This document shows positions 16,603 to 25,076 of a stretch of 64,000 bases of DNA, piece after piece. The notes under the pieces were generated by a model, which ran no database searches, was not told the DNA's origin, and saw only the letters and a list, made by a program, of their open reading frames with translations. The first letter of the stretch is position 1. Every line of letters starts with the position of its first letter. Origin of the DNA: an alpha proteobacterium AAP38. GTDB lineage: Bacteria; Pseudomonadota; Alphaproteobacteria; Azospirillales; Azospirillaceae. Location of the stretch: NCBI GenBank assembly GCA_001296005.1, contig LJHR01000005.1, positions 433,794 through 497,793 on the forward strand, in the 5' to 3' direction. The translations under genes and the position numbers were made by a program.

Positions 16603-16700
16603 GATCGTAACTCACAATGTTTTAAGGCGACCGCTAGGGCCGCCCGGACAGAGGCGCTTGAATACTGGATATGGTGTGCGAGGGCAAGTACGAAACCGGA

Positions 16701-17285
16701 TCAAGAGGGCTTCTTTAAGCGGGACAGGGCCGCAAAAGGGTTCTGGCGGGGCGGTTCCGGGGGTGTGTCCTCGGTCAGGGACAGAGTATCGGGACCCACA
16801 TCCTCCAGAATCGGGGTGAATTCGACCCCTTCCCTGCGTGGATAGGGCTCCAGTGCCAGCGACAGGTTCTGTGCTACCAACTCGCCAATATCGATCCGGC
16901 CACCCGGCATCGCTTCGGGAAAGTCCTCGTCACTGCCCAGATACTGGAAATGATCGCTCTCACCATCCTCTTCCTCCTTGGGGATCAGATGCTCCGGGGC
17001 GAAAAGGGCGGAGAATTCCTCCTTAACGTGCGCGGGCACGGGCTCCAGGGTCACGACGCAGCGCTGGACCACGTCCGCCTCCAACTCCCCCGTCACCTTT
17101 ACGAAGTCCGATCGGACGCGGCGCAGGCGCAGCTTTGCGGTCAGTCCGGACACGGACAGAAGATCGAATCGTTCAGCGAGCGCGGCACATTCCGCGTCTG
17201 TCGCCTTCACAACCTCGAACCCGCCTGCTGTCGTCACCTTGTCGGCGATGATGATGCGGGACAGTTCGGGCAAGGGGGCCGTCAT
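16701..17285 (-). CDS. YceD family protein (DUF177)
   Basis: 194-residue DUF177 protein. The central QRCVVTLEPVP is the conserved CxxTLEPV element, and the end NPFAALSRLKK is the family C-terminal motif. YceD is cotranscribed with rpmF in many bacteria and has been linked to 23S rRNA accumulation. It lies 98 bases upstream of rpmF, in the expected order. Confidence 0.93.
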   Translation of the reverse strand: MTAPLPELSRIIIADKVTTAGGFEVVKATDAECAALAERFDLLSVSGLTAKLRLRRVRSDFVKVTGELEADVVQRCVVTLEPVPAHVKEEFSALFAPEHLIPKEEEDGESDHFQYLGSDEDFPEAMPGGRIDIGELVAQNLSLALEPYPRREGVEFTPILEDVGPDTLSLTEDTPPEPPRQNPFAALSRLKKPS

Positions 17286-17331
17286 AGGGAGAATCCTTCA
17301 GGTAAGATATAATATAAGGACAAGCCTCCGA

Positions 17332-17865
17332 TCAGGTCGAGGCGAACTCCAACTCGCCGGACAGCAGCCTGTCGATGGGGAAGGTCTCCAGATGCGCCAG
17401 TTGCCGGCGCGTATAGTCGGCCATCACCTTCACATGCGCCGGATCGGGCAGGGTGGAGCCATAGAGATTGCGGTCCAGAGCCGATTCCAGGACCGACGGA
17501 TCGGCATTGGCCGCAATACCGTCATCATAGGCACCGACACGACCATAATAATGGCTGGCCAGATCCTTGACCTTGTCACCCACCTTCATATCGCCCGCAC
17601 CCAGTTCGCGCAGGTTGAAATCCAGGTCGGCGAACATGAAATCGAACAGGCCCTGATTGAACTCCGCCGTCGCCTTGCCGCCCATGGCCAGCCGGCGCAT
17701 GACCAGCCAGGCATGCAAGCATACGGATTCGAACCGTCCCTCCAGCGTGTCGGGCACACCGCGTTCGCTGAAAAATACGGGCAGGCGCGACTGGGCCACA
17801 ATGGCGCCATAGAGGGCGGCAATGGTGCGTTCACGCCGGGGGCGTTGGAACAGGCGGCTGAACAA
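17332..17865 (-). CDS. Ubiquinol-cytochrome c chaperone family protein (TTG start)
   Basis: 177-residue member of the UQCC (CBP3) chaperone family, which in mitochondria assists cytochrome b assembly. Core features are YGAIVAQSRLPVFF, RFESVCLHAWLVMRRL, LFDFMFADLDFNLREL and the ending with VKVMADYTRRQL. The open frame reaches 18048, but those residues are low complexity and overlap the bamE promoter region. A TTG at 17865 preceded by GGGAGAAGG with a six-base gap gives the normal start (FSRLFQRPRRERT), so I choose it. It heads the yceD-rpmF-plsX-fabH run. Confidence 0.85.
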   Translation of the reverse strand: MFSRLFQRPRRERTIAALYGAIVAQSRLPVFFSERGVPDTLEGRFESVCLHAWLVMRRLAMGGKATAEFNQGLFDFMFADLDFNLRELGAGDMKVGDKVKDLASHYYGRVGAYDDGIAANADPSVLESALDRNLYGSTLPDPAHVKVMADYTRRQLAHLETFPIDRLLSGELEFAST

Positions 17866-18100
17866 GACGTGCCTTCTCCCATGGCTGGCAGGCTGCGGAC
17901 ATTGACATTGCGCCAAGGCCGGTGCCAATGTCACCGGCCAGATAGGGGGCGGCGGCCCCGTCGTCAAGCCATGGTGCGTGCCTGAAAGGGTTCTCACTAG
18001 GTAAGAATGACAAATCGCCGCTGGTAGCGGGGCATTTGCCCCGTGCATTGTCCGGCACTACGCCGTTGGTCACATCCAAGGTTCGAGAGACGTCACGTTG

Positions 18101-18571
18101 ATGCGCAAGACCCAAGCTACCGCCCTGTTGACCTTCGGCCTTCTGGGCCTTGCTCTCACCGGCTGCAGCCCCATCATCGCCCAGCGCGGCAATCTGGTGG
18201 AAGATACCCGTCTGGCCCAGATCCAAACCGGTCAGACGACGCGCGAACAGGTCCAGTATGTGCTGGGCACGCCGACCTCCACCGGTGTCGTAGACGGCTC
18301 CACCTGGTATTATATCGGTCGCCGCACCGAACAGACCGCCTTCCTGGACCCGGAGGTCACGGCCCAGCGCATCATCCGCGTCCGCTTCGATGAGGGCGGG
18401 ACGGTGCAGGAAATCAAGGAATTGGATGGCGCCGCAGAGGCAGCCTATGTCGAACCCGTTGCCCGCGTCACCCCGACCGTCGGCCACGATCTGAACTTCT
18501 TCGAACAGCTGCTGGGCAACCTGTCCAAGCCGTCGCGCAAGAAGAAGGACGACAAGAAAAAGAAGAAGTAA
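18101..18571 (+). CDS. bamE: Outer membrane assembly lipoprotein BamE (SmpA/OmlA)
   Basis: 156 residues with a lipoprotein signal ending LALTGC (Cys at about residue 22), then the SmpA/OmlA domain: IQTGQTTREQVQYVLGTPTST and TWYYIGRRTE. The C-terminus is very basic (KKKDDKKKKK), which is unusual. BamE is a small subunit of the BAM complex that inserts outer-membrane proteins. Divergent from the UQCC-yceD operon, as in other alphaproteobacteria. Confidence 0.93.
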   Translation: MRKTQATALLTFGLLGLALTGCSPIIAQRGNLVEDTRLAQIQTGQTTREQVQYVLGTPTSTGVVDGSTWYYIGRRTEQTAFLDPEVTAQRIIRVRFDEGGTVQEIKELDGAAEAAYVEPVARVTPTVGHDLNFFEQLLGNLSKPSRKKKDDKKKKK

Positions 18572-18611
18572 GCGGTTGCAGGGCTGCCGTCTGGCAGCTG
18601 CCGATCAAACA

Positions 18612-18650
18612 AAACGCCGCATGCGGGGTGCTCCCGCATGCGGCGTTTTT
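18612..18650. terminator. Bidirectional terminator between bamE and GS-like gene
   Basis: Arms AACGCCGCATGCGGG and CCCGCATGCGGCGTT with a five-base loop, followed by a T-run on the + strand and preceded by AAA. It serves both convergent genes. Confidence 0.92.
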
Positions 18651-18661
18651 TGCTTTTACGC

Positions 18662-20005
18662 TTACACGTTCAACAACAGGTTCTCACGCTCCCAGCTGCT
18701 GATCACGCGCTGATAAGCGTCATACTCGGCCTGCTTCACAGAGCTGACGGCGGAGATGAACCGGTCTCCCAGAACTTCCTTCAACGGCTTGCAGCTGTTG
18801 AACTTGTTCAGGGCATCGCCCTGGTGGCGAGGCAGGGAGAAGGCCAGCCGATGGGCCGAACCCTTGACCGGATCGGACGGCTCCAACTCCTGCGTCATGC
18901 CGATATAGCCGCAGGCCAGCGAGGCGGCGAGCGCCAGGTACGGATTGGCATCGGCGCCGGCCACACGGTTCTCCACACGCCGCGCCTCCGGCGGGCTGAC
19001 CGGCACGCGGAAGCCGGTGGTGCGGTTGTCGCGGCCCCAATGCACATTGATCGGCGCGTCCGAACCCTGAACCAGACGGCGGTAGGAGTTCACATTCGGC
19101 GCCAGAAGCGGCATCGCATAGGGCAGGTACTTCTGCAGCCCAGCGATGAAGCTCATGAACAGCGGCGTGTCAGACCCGTCCGCATTGGCGAACAGGTTGA
19201 CGCCCGTATTGGCATCCACCAGTGACTGGTGGACATGCATGGCGCTGCCCGGCTCATTCTGCATGGGCTTGGCCATGAAGGTCGCATAGACCTGATGCCG
19301 GATCGCCGCCTCGCGCACCGTGCGCTTGAACAGGAAGACCTGATCGGCCAGTTCCAGCGCCTCGCCATGGTTGAAGTTGATCTCGATCTGGGCGGCGCCG
19401 GCCTCGTGGCTCATCGTGTCCACGTCGATTTCCTGCTTCTCGCAGAAATCGTAGACATCCTCGAAGATCGGATCGAATTCGTTGACGGCGTCGATGCCAT
19501 AGGCCTGACGCCCGCTTTCCTGCCGGCCTGAACGACCGACGGGGGGGACCAGCGGGTAGTCCGGGTCCTTGTTGACCGCAACCAGGAAAAATTCCAGTTC
19601 GGGTGCCACAATGGGCTTCCACCCGCGCGCCTCATACAGGGCCAGCACACGCTTCAGCACGGAACGCGGGGAGATATCGACGGTCGTTCCGTCGGCATAA
19701 AAACAGTCGCAGATGACCTGGGCGGTAGGTTCATTGTACCAGGGCACGACGCGGACGGTGGCAGGATCGGGCGTCATATAGACATCCCAGTTCTCCACGC
19801 TTGTCACATCCTCGTCTTCCGGGTATTCGCCCGTAACGGTCTGGATGAAAATGGATTCGGGCAGGCGCAGGCCCCGGTCCCGCAGAATGCGCAGGAATTT
19901 TTCAGCAGGCACGATCTTGCCACGGGCGATGCCGGCCATGTCCGGCACCAGACATTCAACTTCGGTGATCCGCCGTGAACGGATGAATTCTTCCAATGTA
20001 CTCAT
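18662..20005 (-). CDS. Glutamine synthetase family protein (PuuA-like gamma-glutamyl ligase)
   Basis: 447 residues. Glutamine-synthetase fold with metal/glutamate motifs ELEFFLV, EAGAAQIEINF, SAMHVHQSL and NSYRRLVQGSDAP, then RVENRVAGADANPYLALAA. The adenylylation-site Tyr loop of GlnA is absent, and the sequence resembles PuuA, which joins glutamate to putrescine. A second PuuA-like gene (29965) and a PuuC-like aldehyde dehydrogenase (37098) are in the window. Start at 20005 (MSTLEEFIRSR) chosen because the upstream extension is low complexity; no good Shine-Dalgarno is visible. Substrate amine is unproven. Confidence 0.88.
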   Translation of the reverse strand: MSTLEEFIRSRRITEVECLVPDMAGIARGKIVPAEKFLRILRDRGLRLPESIFIQTVTGEYPEDEDVTSVENWDVYMTPDPATVRVVPWYNEPTAQVICDCFYADGTTVDISPRSVLKRVLALYEARGWKPIVAPELEFFLVAVNKDPDYPLVPPVGRSGRQESGRQAYGIDAVNEFDPIFEDVYDFCEKQEIDVDTMSHEAGAAQIEINFNHGEALELADQVFLFKRTVREAAIRHQVYATFMAKPMQNEPGSAMHVHQSLVDANTGVNLFANADGSDTPLFMSFIAGLQKYLPYAMPLLAPNVNSYRRLVQGSDAPINVHWGRDNRTTGFRVPVSPPEARRVENRVAGADANPYLALAASLACGYIGMTQELEPSDPVKGSAHRLAFSLPRHQGDALNKFNSCKPLKEVLGDRFISAVSSVKQAEYDAYQRVISSWERENLLLNV

Positions 20006-20169
20006 GATGACGCCACGGGTTGGCGGCCCAGATGCACCCGTCGCAGCCGAACGCTTGTCCGGCCTTCGGGGCTGGGAAATGGTGCTACGCCCGCAGCCCT
20101 CCACGTTGTTTCGGATGGATCAGTATAGGCAGAGGGCAGGGGGGGCAGGCAAGCCAGGATCGGCAGCTT

Positions 20170-20895
20170 TCAATAGAAACTGATATCCCGGCCCAAACCG
20201 GCAAAACGCATGCCGGTATCAAGATGGATCGTCTGCCCCGTGATCACCGGGCTTTCCAGCAGATGAATGCAGGCCTTGGCGAGAGGATCGGCTCCAGGCT
20301 CACCACCCGTCCGTACTTCTCTGCAAACAGCCGGCATGAAACCGGGAGCGATGGCATTCACGCGCAGACGCGGCGCACCGGCCCGTGCCAGCATATCTCC
20401 CAGCCCTGCAAGCGCATATTGGGAGAGCGTGTAGCTCATTCGGTCGCCATGCTGGTTGGTCATATCCTGATCCAGGATATTAACGATGGCGCCCGTCACA
20501 CCATCGGGTAGCTGCGCCAGCAGGGACTGTGCCAGCAGAGCCGGGGCCACGGCGTTAGGCAGGTAATGAGCCAGCATCCGTTCTGTCGTCAGGGTCGTGA
20601 TGTCATCCCATTCAAAGATGGAGGCGCTGTTGACCAGGGCGGTCAGGGGGCGCTCCAATGCCTTTGCCGCATCGGCCACTACGCCCGACACCTGTGCCGG
20701 ATCGGTCAGGTCGGCGGCGACGGCGGTGGCGCGCACACCCCTGGCCCGGATGGCATCCACCGTCGCCGCGACCTTCGGCCCATCTGTACAGTAATGGATC
20801 GCCACATCCATACCGGCACCTGCACAGGCCAATGCCATGGCTGCCCCCAAACAGCGCGTCCCCCCGGTGATCAGAACGGCATGCGGCGGGGTCAT
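20170..20895 (-). CDS. SDR oxidoreductase, pterin-reductase-like, altered active site
   Basis: 241-residue short-chain dehydrogenase. The nucleotide-binding turn reads TGGTRCLG, then NSASIF. The active-site segment ILDQDMTNQHGDRMSYTLSQ resembles the D-xx-MTNQ...Y-xxx-K of pteridine reductase PTR1/FolM, but the catalytic Lys is Gln159 (Tyr155 kept). The stop/start overlap with the FolB-like gene upstream (TGATG) and the pairing of FolM with FolX/FolB elsewhere support a tetrahydropterin role (inference). With the Lys gone, it may be slow, use other chemistry, or not be an oxidoreductase. Confidence 0.85.
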   Translation of the reverse strand: MTPPHAVLITGGTRCLGAAMALACAGAGMDVAIHYCTDGPKVAATVDAIRARGVRATAVAADLTDPAQVSGVVADAAKALERPLTALVNSASIFEWDDITTLTTERMLAHYLPNAVAPALLAQSLLAQLPDGVTGAIVNILDQDMTNQHGDRMSYTLSQYALAGLGDMLARAGAPRLRVNAIAPGFMPAVCREVRTGGEPGADPLAKACIHLLESPVITGQTIHLDTGMRFAGLGRDISFY

Positions 20896-21251
20896 CAGGG
20901 GCGCTCCAGATCGATTTGGCAGGCAAAGCCGGGATCGGCGGGACTGGCCACACTGATCTTTTGCGTCACGATGCGGCCATCGAAAGCGAAGATGAAGCGG
21001 CCCAGCGTGCAGGCAACCCCTTCGGCATCGACAAACGGGCCATTGTCGCGGAACGGACCCAGGATATGCCGCACGATCTGCGAGTAATCGACGGTCATGG
21101 AGATATCGTCAGGGTCGCCTGTGAACGGCCCTGTAACGCTGGTGCCCAGGCGCAGATTAATGCGGCAGTCCAGATCGCCCACACGCCCCGCCACCGGCAG
21201 CGTCACTGCTACCTCGCGTACCAGAATCTGGAAATGGGGAGATGGGATCAT
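20895..21251 (-). CDS. Dihydroneopterin aldolase-like protein (FolB/FolX family)
   Basis: 118 residues, the size of a FolB/FolX monomer. The T-fold signature is visible: VREVAVTLPVAG near the start, then SMTVDYSQIVRHI with the family Tyr, and DAEGVACTLGRFIF. Near the C-terminus ISVASPADPG aligns with the IxLSKPGA strand of FolB, placing Ser where the catalytic Lys stands; this alignment is by eye. ATG at 21251 is chosen since the frame upstream to 21380 is Cys/Phe-rich, unlike the family, and overlaps the divergent ABC gene. It shares one base with the SDR gene. Probable role in pterin metabolism; catalysis uncertain. Confidence 0.75.
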   Translation of the reverse strand: MIPSPHFQILVREVAVTLPVAGRVGDLDCRINLRLGTSVTGPFTGDPDDISMTVDYSQIVRHILGPFRDNGPFVDAEGVACTLGRFIFAFDGRIVTQKISVASPADPGFACQIDLERP

Positions 21252-21359
21252 AGCTACGCCCGACGGCTCGACAAAACAACATGCCGGGCTAATATCAGCC
21301 CGGCAGTGAAAGAGGAACAGGCTGATGGATCGCCCCTGGCAAAAGATCGGAAACATCGC

Positions 21360-22118
21360 GTGACGGGTGATCTGTTCCAACTTTCCGGCCTGTCGCTGAC
21401 TTACCCCAATGGCACCTGTGCCCTGGACGGCGTCGATCTCTCGGTGGCGGAGGGGGAGTTTGTGTCGCTGCTGGGACCCAGTGGATGCGGCAAGAGCACC
21501 ATCCTGCGGCTGGTTGCCGGGCTGATGGAGCCCACGGGCGGGCGGCTGAACTGGCTGCTACCGGTGGCGCGGGGGGATATCGGCTTTGTGTTTCAGGAAC
21601 CAACCCTGATGCCCTGGGCGCGCATCATCGATAATGTCCGCCTGCCGCTGGATCTGGCCGGCGTGCCGAAGGGGGAAGGGAATGACCGGGCTGCCGACGG
21701 TCTGGTCCGCGTCGGCCTGGGCGATTTTCAGAAGGCCTTTCCCGCCGAAATGTCGGGCGGCATGAAGATGAGGGCGTCGCTGGCCCGCGCCCTGGTCACC
21801 AACCCGCGCCTGCTGCTGCTGGATGAACCGTTCGCCGCACTAGATGAGATCACGCGGCTGAAACTGAACGATGATCTGCTGTCGCTGTGGTATGCGCAGC
21901 GCTTTACGGCACTGTTTGTGACGCATTCGGTGTTTGAAAGCGTCTATCTGTCGGGCCGTATCGCCATCATCGGTCCCCGGCCCGGGCGTGTCGTGGCAGA
22001 GGTGCCAGTGCCGCTGACCTTTCCACGCGATCTGTCGGTGCGAACGGGCACCGACTATGGCGCCATCTGCCGTGATGTATCTGACCGGCTACATGCCGCA
22101 ATGGGGTTGGCGGCATGA
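21360..22118 (+). CDS. ABC transporter ATP-binding protein (SsuB/TauB type)
   Basis: ATPase of an ABC importer of the nitrate/sulfonate/taurine class, 252 residues from a GTG at 21360. Walker A GPSGCGKST, Q-loop FVFQEPTLMPW, signature MSGGMKMRASLARAL, Walker B LLLLDEPFAALD and H-loop THSVFE are all present; the signature has MSGGM in place of LSGGQ. The open frame continues upstream to 20916 across the antisense FolB-like gene, and that part has no family similarity. The GTG start is my best guess; its Shine-Dalgarno is weak. Overlaps the permease gene by four bases. Confidence 0.88.
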   Translation: MTGDLFQLSGLSLTYPNGTCALDGVDLSVAEGEFVSLLGPSGCGKSTILRLVAGLMEPTGGRLNWLLPVARGDIGFVFQEPTLMPWARIIDNVRLPLDLAGVPKGEGNDRAADGLVRVGLGDFQKAFPAEMSGGMKMRASLARALVTNPRLLLLDEPFAALDEITRLKLNDDLLSLWYAQRFTALFVTHSVFESVYLSGRIAIIGPRPGRVVAEVPVPLTFPRDLSVRTGTDYGAICRDVSDRLHAAMGLAA

Positions 22119-22894
22119 ACGGGGTCTGGGCACGGCGCCTTTTGCCGCCGCTGGTGGGGGTGCTGTTTCTCCTGGGCTGGGAAACCGCGGTCAGCGCCTG
22201 GGACATTCCGCCCTTCGTTCTGCCGCCGCCGACTGCTGTGGCCCATGCGCTATGGAACGATGCGCCGCTGCTGCTGCAATCAAGCTGGATCACCCTGATC
22301 ATCACGGTTCAGGCATTCCTGCTGGCCCTTACCAGCGGAGTGGCGCTGGCGGTACTGTTCAAACAGTCCCGCACGCTGGAGGCAGCATTATACCCCTATG
22401 CCGTGATCCTTCAGGTAACGCCCATCGTGGCCATCGCACCACTGGTCGTCATCTGGGTCGGGTATGAACGGGTGAACCTCGCGTTGCTGGTCCTCGCCTG
22501 GATCGTGGCCTTTTTCCCTGTCCTGTCGAACAGCACGGCGGGCCTAGCCGCCGTTGATCCCAACCTGCGTGACCTGTTCCGGCTATATGGGGCCAGCCGC
22601 TGGCAGATGCTGTGGCGTCTGCAGCTCCCATCGGCACTGCCCTACATTCTGGCTGGGGCCAAGATTTCCGGCGGTCTGGCCTTGATCGGGGCCGTGGTGG
22701 CGGAGTTTGTGGCTGGGTCAGGTACGGCGACGGGGCTTGCCTGGCGAGTGATCGAGGCGGGTAACCGCCTGAACATGCCGCGCCTGTTTGCGGCCCTGGT
22801 CTTGCTCTCCATTCTGGGTATCCTGATCTTCGCCCTGCTGAGCTGGGTACAACGCCTGCTGCTCCGCCGCTGGCACCCTGGCGGTACGGGGTAG
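22115..22894 (+). CDS. ABC transporter permease (SsuC/TauC type)
   Basis: 259 residues with about six membrane helices and the BPD_transp_1 loop around FPVLSNSTAGLAAVDPNLRDL and YGASRWQMLWRLQLPSALPYI, typical of sulfonate, taurine and pyrimidine-precursor importers. ATGA overlap with the ATPase gene. No periplasmic binding protein lies on either side, so the transporter must use one encoded elsewhere. Divergent from the pterin pair, which may hint at a shared substrate or cofactor (weak inference). Confidence 0.92.
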   Translation: MNGVWARRLLPPLVGVLFLLGWETAVSAWDIPPFVLPPPTAVAHALWNDAPLLLQSSWITLIITVQAFLLALTSGVALAVLFKQSRTLEAALYPYAVILQVTPIVAIAPLVVIWVGYERVNLALLVLAWIVAFFPVLSNSTAGLAAVDPNLRDLFRLYGASRWQMLWRLQLPSALPYILAGAKISGGLALIGAVVAEFVAGSGTATGLAWRVIEAGNRLNMPRLFAALVLLSILGILIFALLSWVQRLLLRRWHPGGTG

Positions 22895-23029
22895 AAGCCC
22901 CACCTCCCTGTTAGTACAGCCGCGCGGGTAATGCCATTGCCCCCGGCGCCTATGTCCTCCGTCCGGCGTTAATGCCATGTGCCGCCCCCCATAGGGCATG
23001 CGGCCCAACAGAAGCGACGGAGACAGGAA

Positions 23030-23827
23030 ATGACGACCTACAGTCAGTTCAACCATGTCAGTGGCACGGCCGGTGCCGACAATCTGATGGGTGGCGTCGG
23101 TTTTGACCTGCTGGTCGGCGGCACCGGGGATGATGCGCTGGATGGTGCCGGTGGCCTGAATGCGGCCATCTTCACGGGCGTTTCGGGCGATTATGATATC
23201 GACGTCGAAAACGGTGTCGTGACCATCAGCGGTGCCGATGGCACCGACACGCTGCGCAATGTGCAGTTCGCGGTCTTCGCGGATGGCGTGAAGCCCCTGT
23301 TCGAGGCGACCCCGTTCCAGGATGGCTTTGACGAGGATTTCTACTTGCAGAGCAACCCCGACGTCCTGGCCGCTGTTCAGGCCGGGCAGTATGAAAGCGG
23401 GGAGGATCATTTTAACCTCTATGGGCAGTTCGAAAACCGCACCTATCAGGCGACGAACGGATTCGACGCGGCCTACTATGCTGATGTCTATGGTGATGTG
23501 GCCGGCAACGGCATCGCCGCCGTTGCGCATTATGAGGCCTATGGCGCCGCTGAGGGGCGTTCCACCCATCTCTATTTCGACGCCAACTATTACCTTGAGG
23601 CTAATCCCGATGTCGCGGCCACCGGCATGGATGCCTGGACACATTTCGACACCTATGGTTGGCAGGAAGGGCGCGATCCCTCGCCATTCTTTGACGTGTC
23701 GGCCTATCTGGTCAGCAATCCCGACGTCGTCGAATCCGGGCGTAACCCACTGATTCACTATATCAATTGGGGACGGGAGGAGGGGCGTCAGGTCTATATC
23801 GATACGTCGTGGTTTGCCATCGCCTGA
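23030..23827 (+). CDS. Secreted-type protein: RTX-like start plus four NPDV repeats
   Basis: 265 residues, Asp/Gly/Tyr-rich and acidic. Residues about 8-40 have an RTX-like nonapeptide run (GTAGADNLMGG, VGGTGDDALDG). From about 95 there are four 37-40-residue repeats built on F-D-x-x-Y-Y-L-x-x-N-P-D-V...H-Y-x-x-Y-G-x-x-E-G-R, degenerating in the second and fourth copies. There is no N-terminal signal peptide, which fits type I secretion, yet no type I exporter is nearby. Function unknown; such repeats occur in large surface proteins of alphaproteobacteria. Start at 23030 has AGGAA just upstream. Confidence 0.82.
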   Translation: MTTYSQFNHVSGTAGADNLMGGVGFDLLVGGTGDDALDGAGGLNAAIFTGVSGDYDIDVENGVVTISGADGTDTLRNVQFAVFADGVKPLFEATPFQDGFDEDFYLQSNPDVLAAVQAGQYESGEDHFNLYGQFENRTYQATNGFDAAYYADVYGDVAGNGIAAVAHYEAYGAAEGRSTHLYFDANYYLEANPDVAATGMDAWTHFDTYGWQEGRDPSPFFDVSAYLVSNPDVVESGRNPLIHYINWGREEGRQVYIDTSWFAIA

Positions 23828-23935
23828 CATAGCCATTGGTGACACACCGTTCACGGGCTGTTGACCCACCCTGTCCGGTAATGTCAATTGGCGGGGTGCG
23901 TCGTCGTTCGATGCGGCGCACCATGGGCCAGGAAC

Positions 23936-25075
23936 GTGCAGACCGGAACCTTAAGCGCCAATTGGGAAGAGAATCAGTTCGTGCTGGCAGCGTCCGGCCG
24001 CTGGGACATTGCGTCCGCCGAGCGGCTGGGACCGATGCTGCGCGACCGCATGCCTGGACGCAAGGGCGCGCCCGTCTGTCTTGACCTCTCTGGCCTGACG
24101 GCCCTGGATACTGCCGGCGCTTTGCTGCTTGACCGGCTGATCAAGCGGTTGCGGGGGCAGGGCCATGTCGTGGCAGTTGTCGGCGCCCGATCCGACCTTT
24201 GTGCCCTTCTGAAGGATGTGCAACGGGCAGCGGCGGGTGCAGAGCCGAAAACCCCTGCACCCGCCGAAAAGCGGCCCGCCTTTCCGTTGGCGGACCGTGT
24301 CGGACGCGCAACGATCGGCATCTGGCAGGATATCCTGTCGATGCTGAACTTCCTGGGTCTGGTCACCGTTACGGCTGTCCGGCTGCTGCGCACGCCAAAC
24401 CGTATCCGGCTGAAGCCCCTGTTTTTCCACCTGGAGCAAGTGGGGCTGAACGCGCTGCCCATCGTGGGCCTGCTCTCCTTCCTGATCGGTATCGTTCTGG
24501 CCTATCAGGGGGCGGATCAGCTGCGTCGTTTCGGTGCCGAAATCTATGTCGTTAACCTGCTGGGCATTGGTGTCCTGCGGGAAATCGGCATCCTGATGAC
24601 CTCCATCATCGTGGCGGGCCGTTCCGGTTCCGCCTTCACGGCCCAGATCGGGACCATGAAGGTGAACCAGGAGGTGGATGCCATGCGTACCCTGGGCCTG
24701 GACCCGGTGGAGATGCTGGTGCTGCCGCGCATGCTGGCGCTGCTGATCGCCCTGCCGCTGATCGGATTCTTCGCCAATATGGTGGCGCTGGCTGGTGGTG
24801 CCGTGATGGCCTATGTCTATCTCGACATCAATTTCGGGCAGTTTGCCCGTCAGTTGCAGATCGCCGTCAGTACCACCACCTTGTTCGTGGGCCTGATCAA
24901 GGCCCCGGTCTTCGCGGTGGTCATCGCCTTGGTCGGCTGCTACGAAGGGCTTCGCGTTAGCGGGTCGGCGGAAAGCGTCGGCCTTCTGACGACCCGTTCC
25001 GTTGTCGTATCGATCTTCTTGGTGATCGTTCTGGACGCCATCTTCTCCATCCTTTTCTCCTATATCGGGATCTGA
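23936..25075 (+). CDS. mlaE: MlaE/YrbE permease with N-terminal STAS domain
   Basis: 379 residues. An N-terminal STAS-like domain (about 1-85; CLDLSGLTALDTAGALLLDRL) is fused to a MlaE permease with ILTSIIVAGRSG-type sequence (ILMTSIIVAGRSGSAFTAQ) and GTMKVNQEVDAMRTLGLDP. In E. coli the STAS part is a separate protein, MlaB; the fusion is common in alphaproteobacteria. It forms the inner-membrane channel of a phospholipid transport system with the ATPase and Mce protein that follow. Start taken as the GTG at 23936 after AGGA; other starts are possible. Confidence 0.9.
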   Translation: MQTGTLSANWEENQFVLAASGRWDIASAERLGPMLRDRMPGRKGAPVCLDLSGLTALDTAGALLLDRLIKRLRGQGHVVAVVGARSDLCALLKDVQRAAAGAEPKTPAPAEKRPAFPLADRVGRATIGIWQDILSMLNFLGLVTVTAVRLLRTPNRIRLKPLFFHLEQVGLNALPIVGLLSFLIGIVLAYQGADQLRRFGAEIYVVNLLGIGVLREIGILMTSIIVAGRSGSAFTAQIGTMKVNQEVDAMRTLGLDPVEMLVLPRMLALLIALPLIGFFANMVALAGGAVMAYVYLDINFGQFARQLQIAVSTTTLFVGLIKAPVFAVVIALVGCYEGLRVSGSAESVGLLTTRSVVVSIFLVIVLDAIFSILFSYIGI

Positions 25076-25076
25076 C

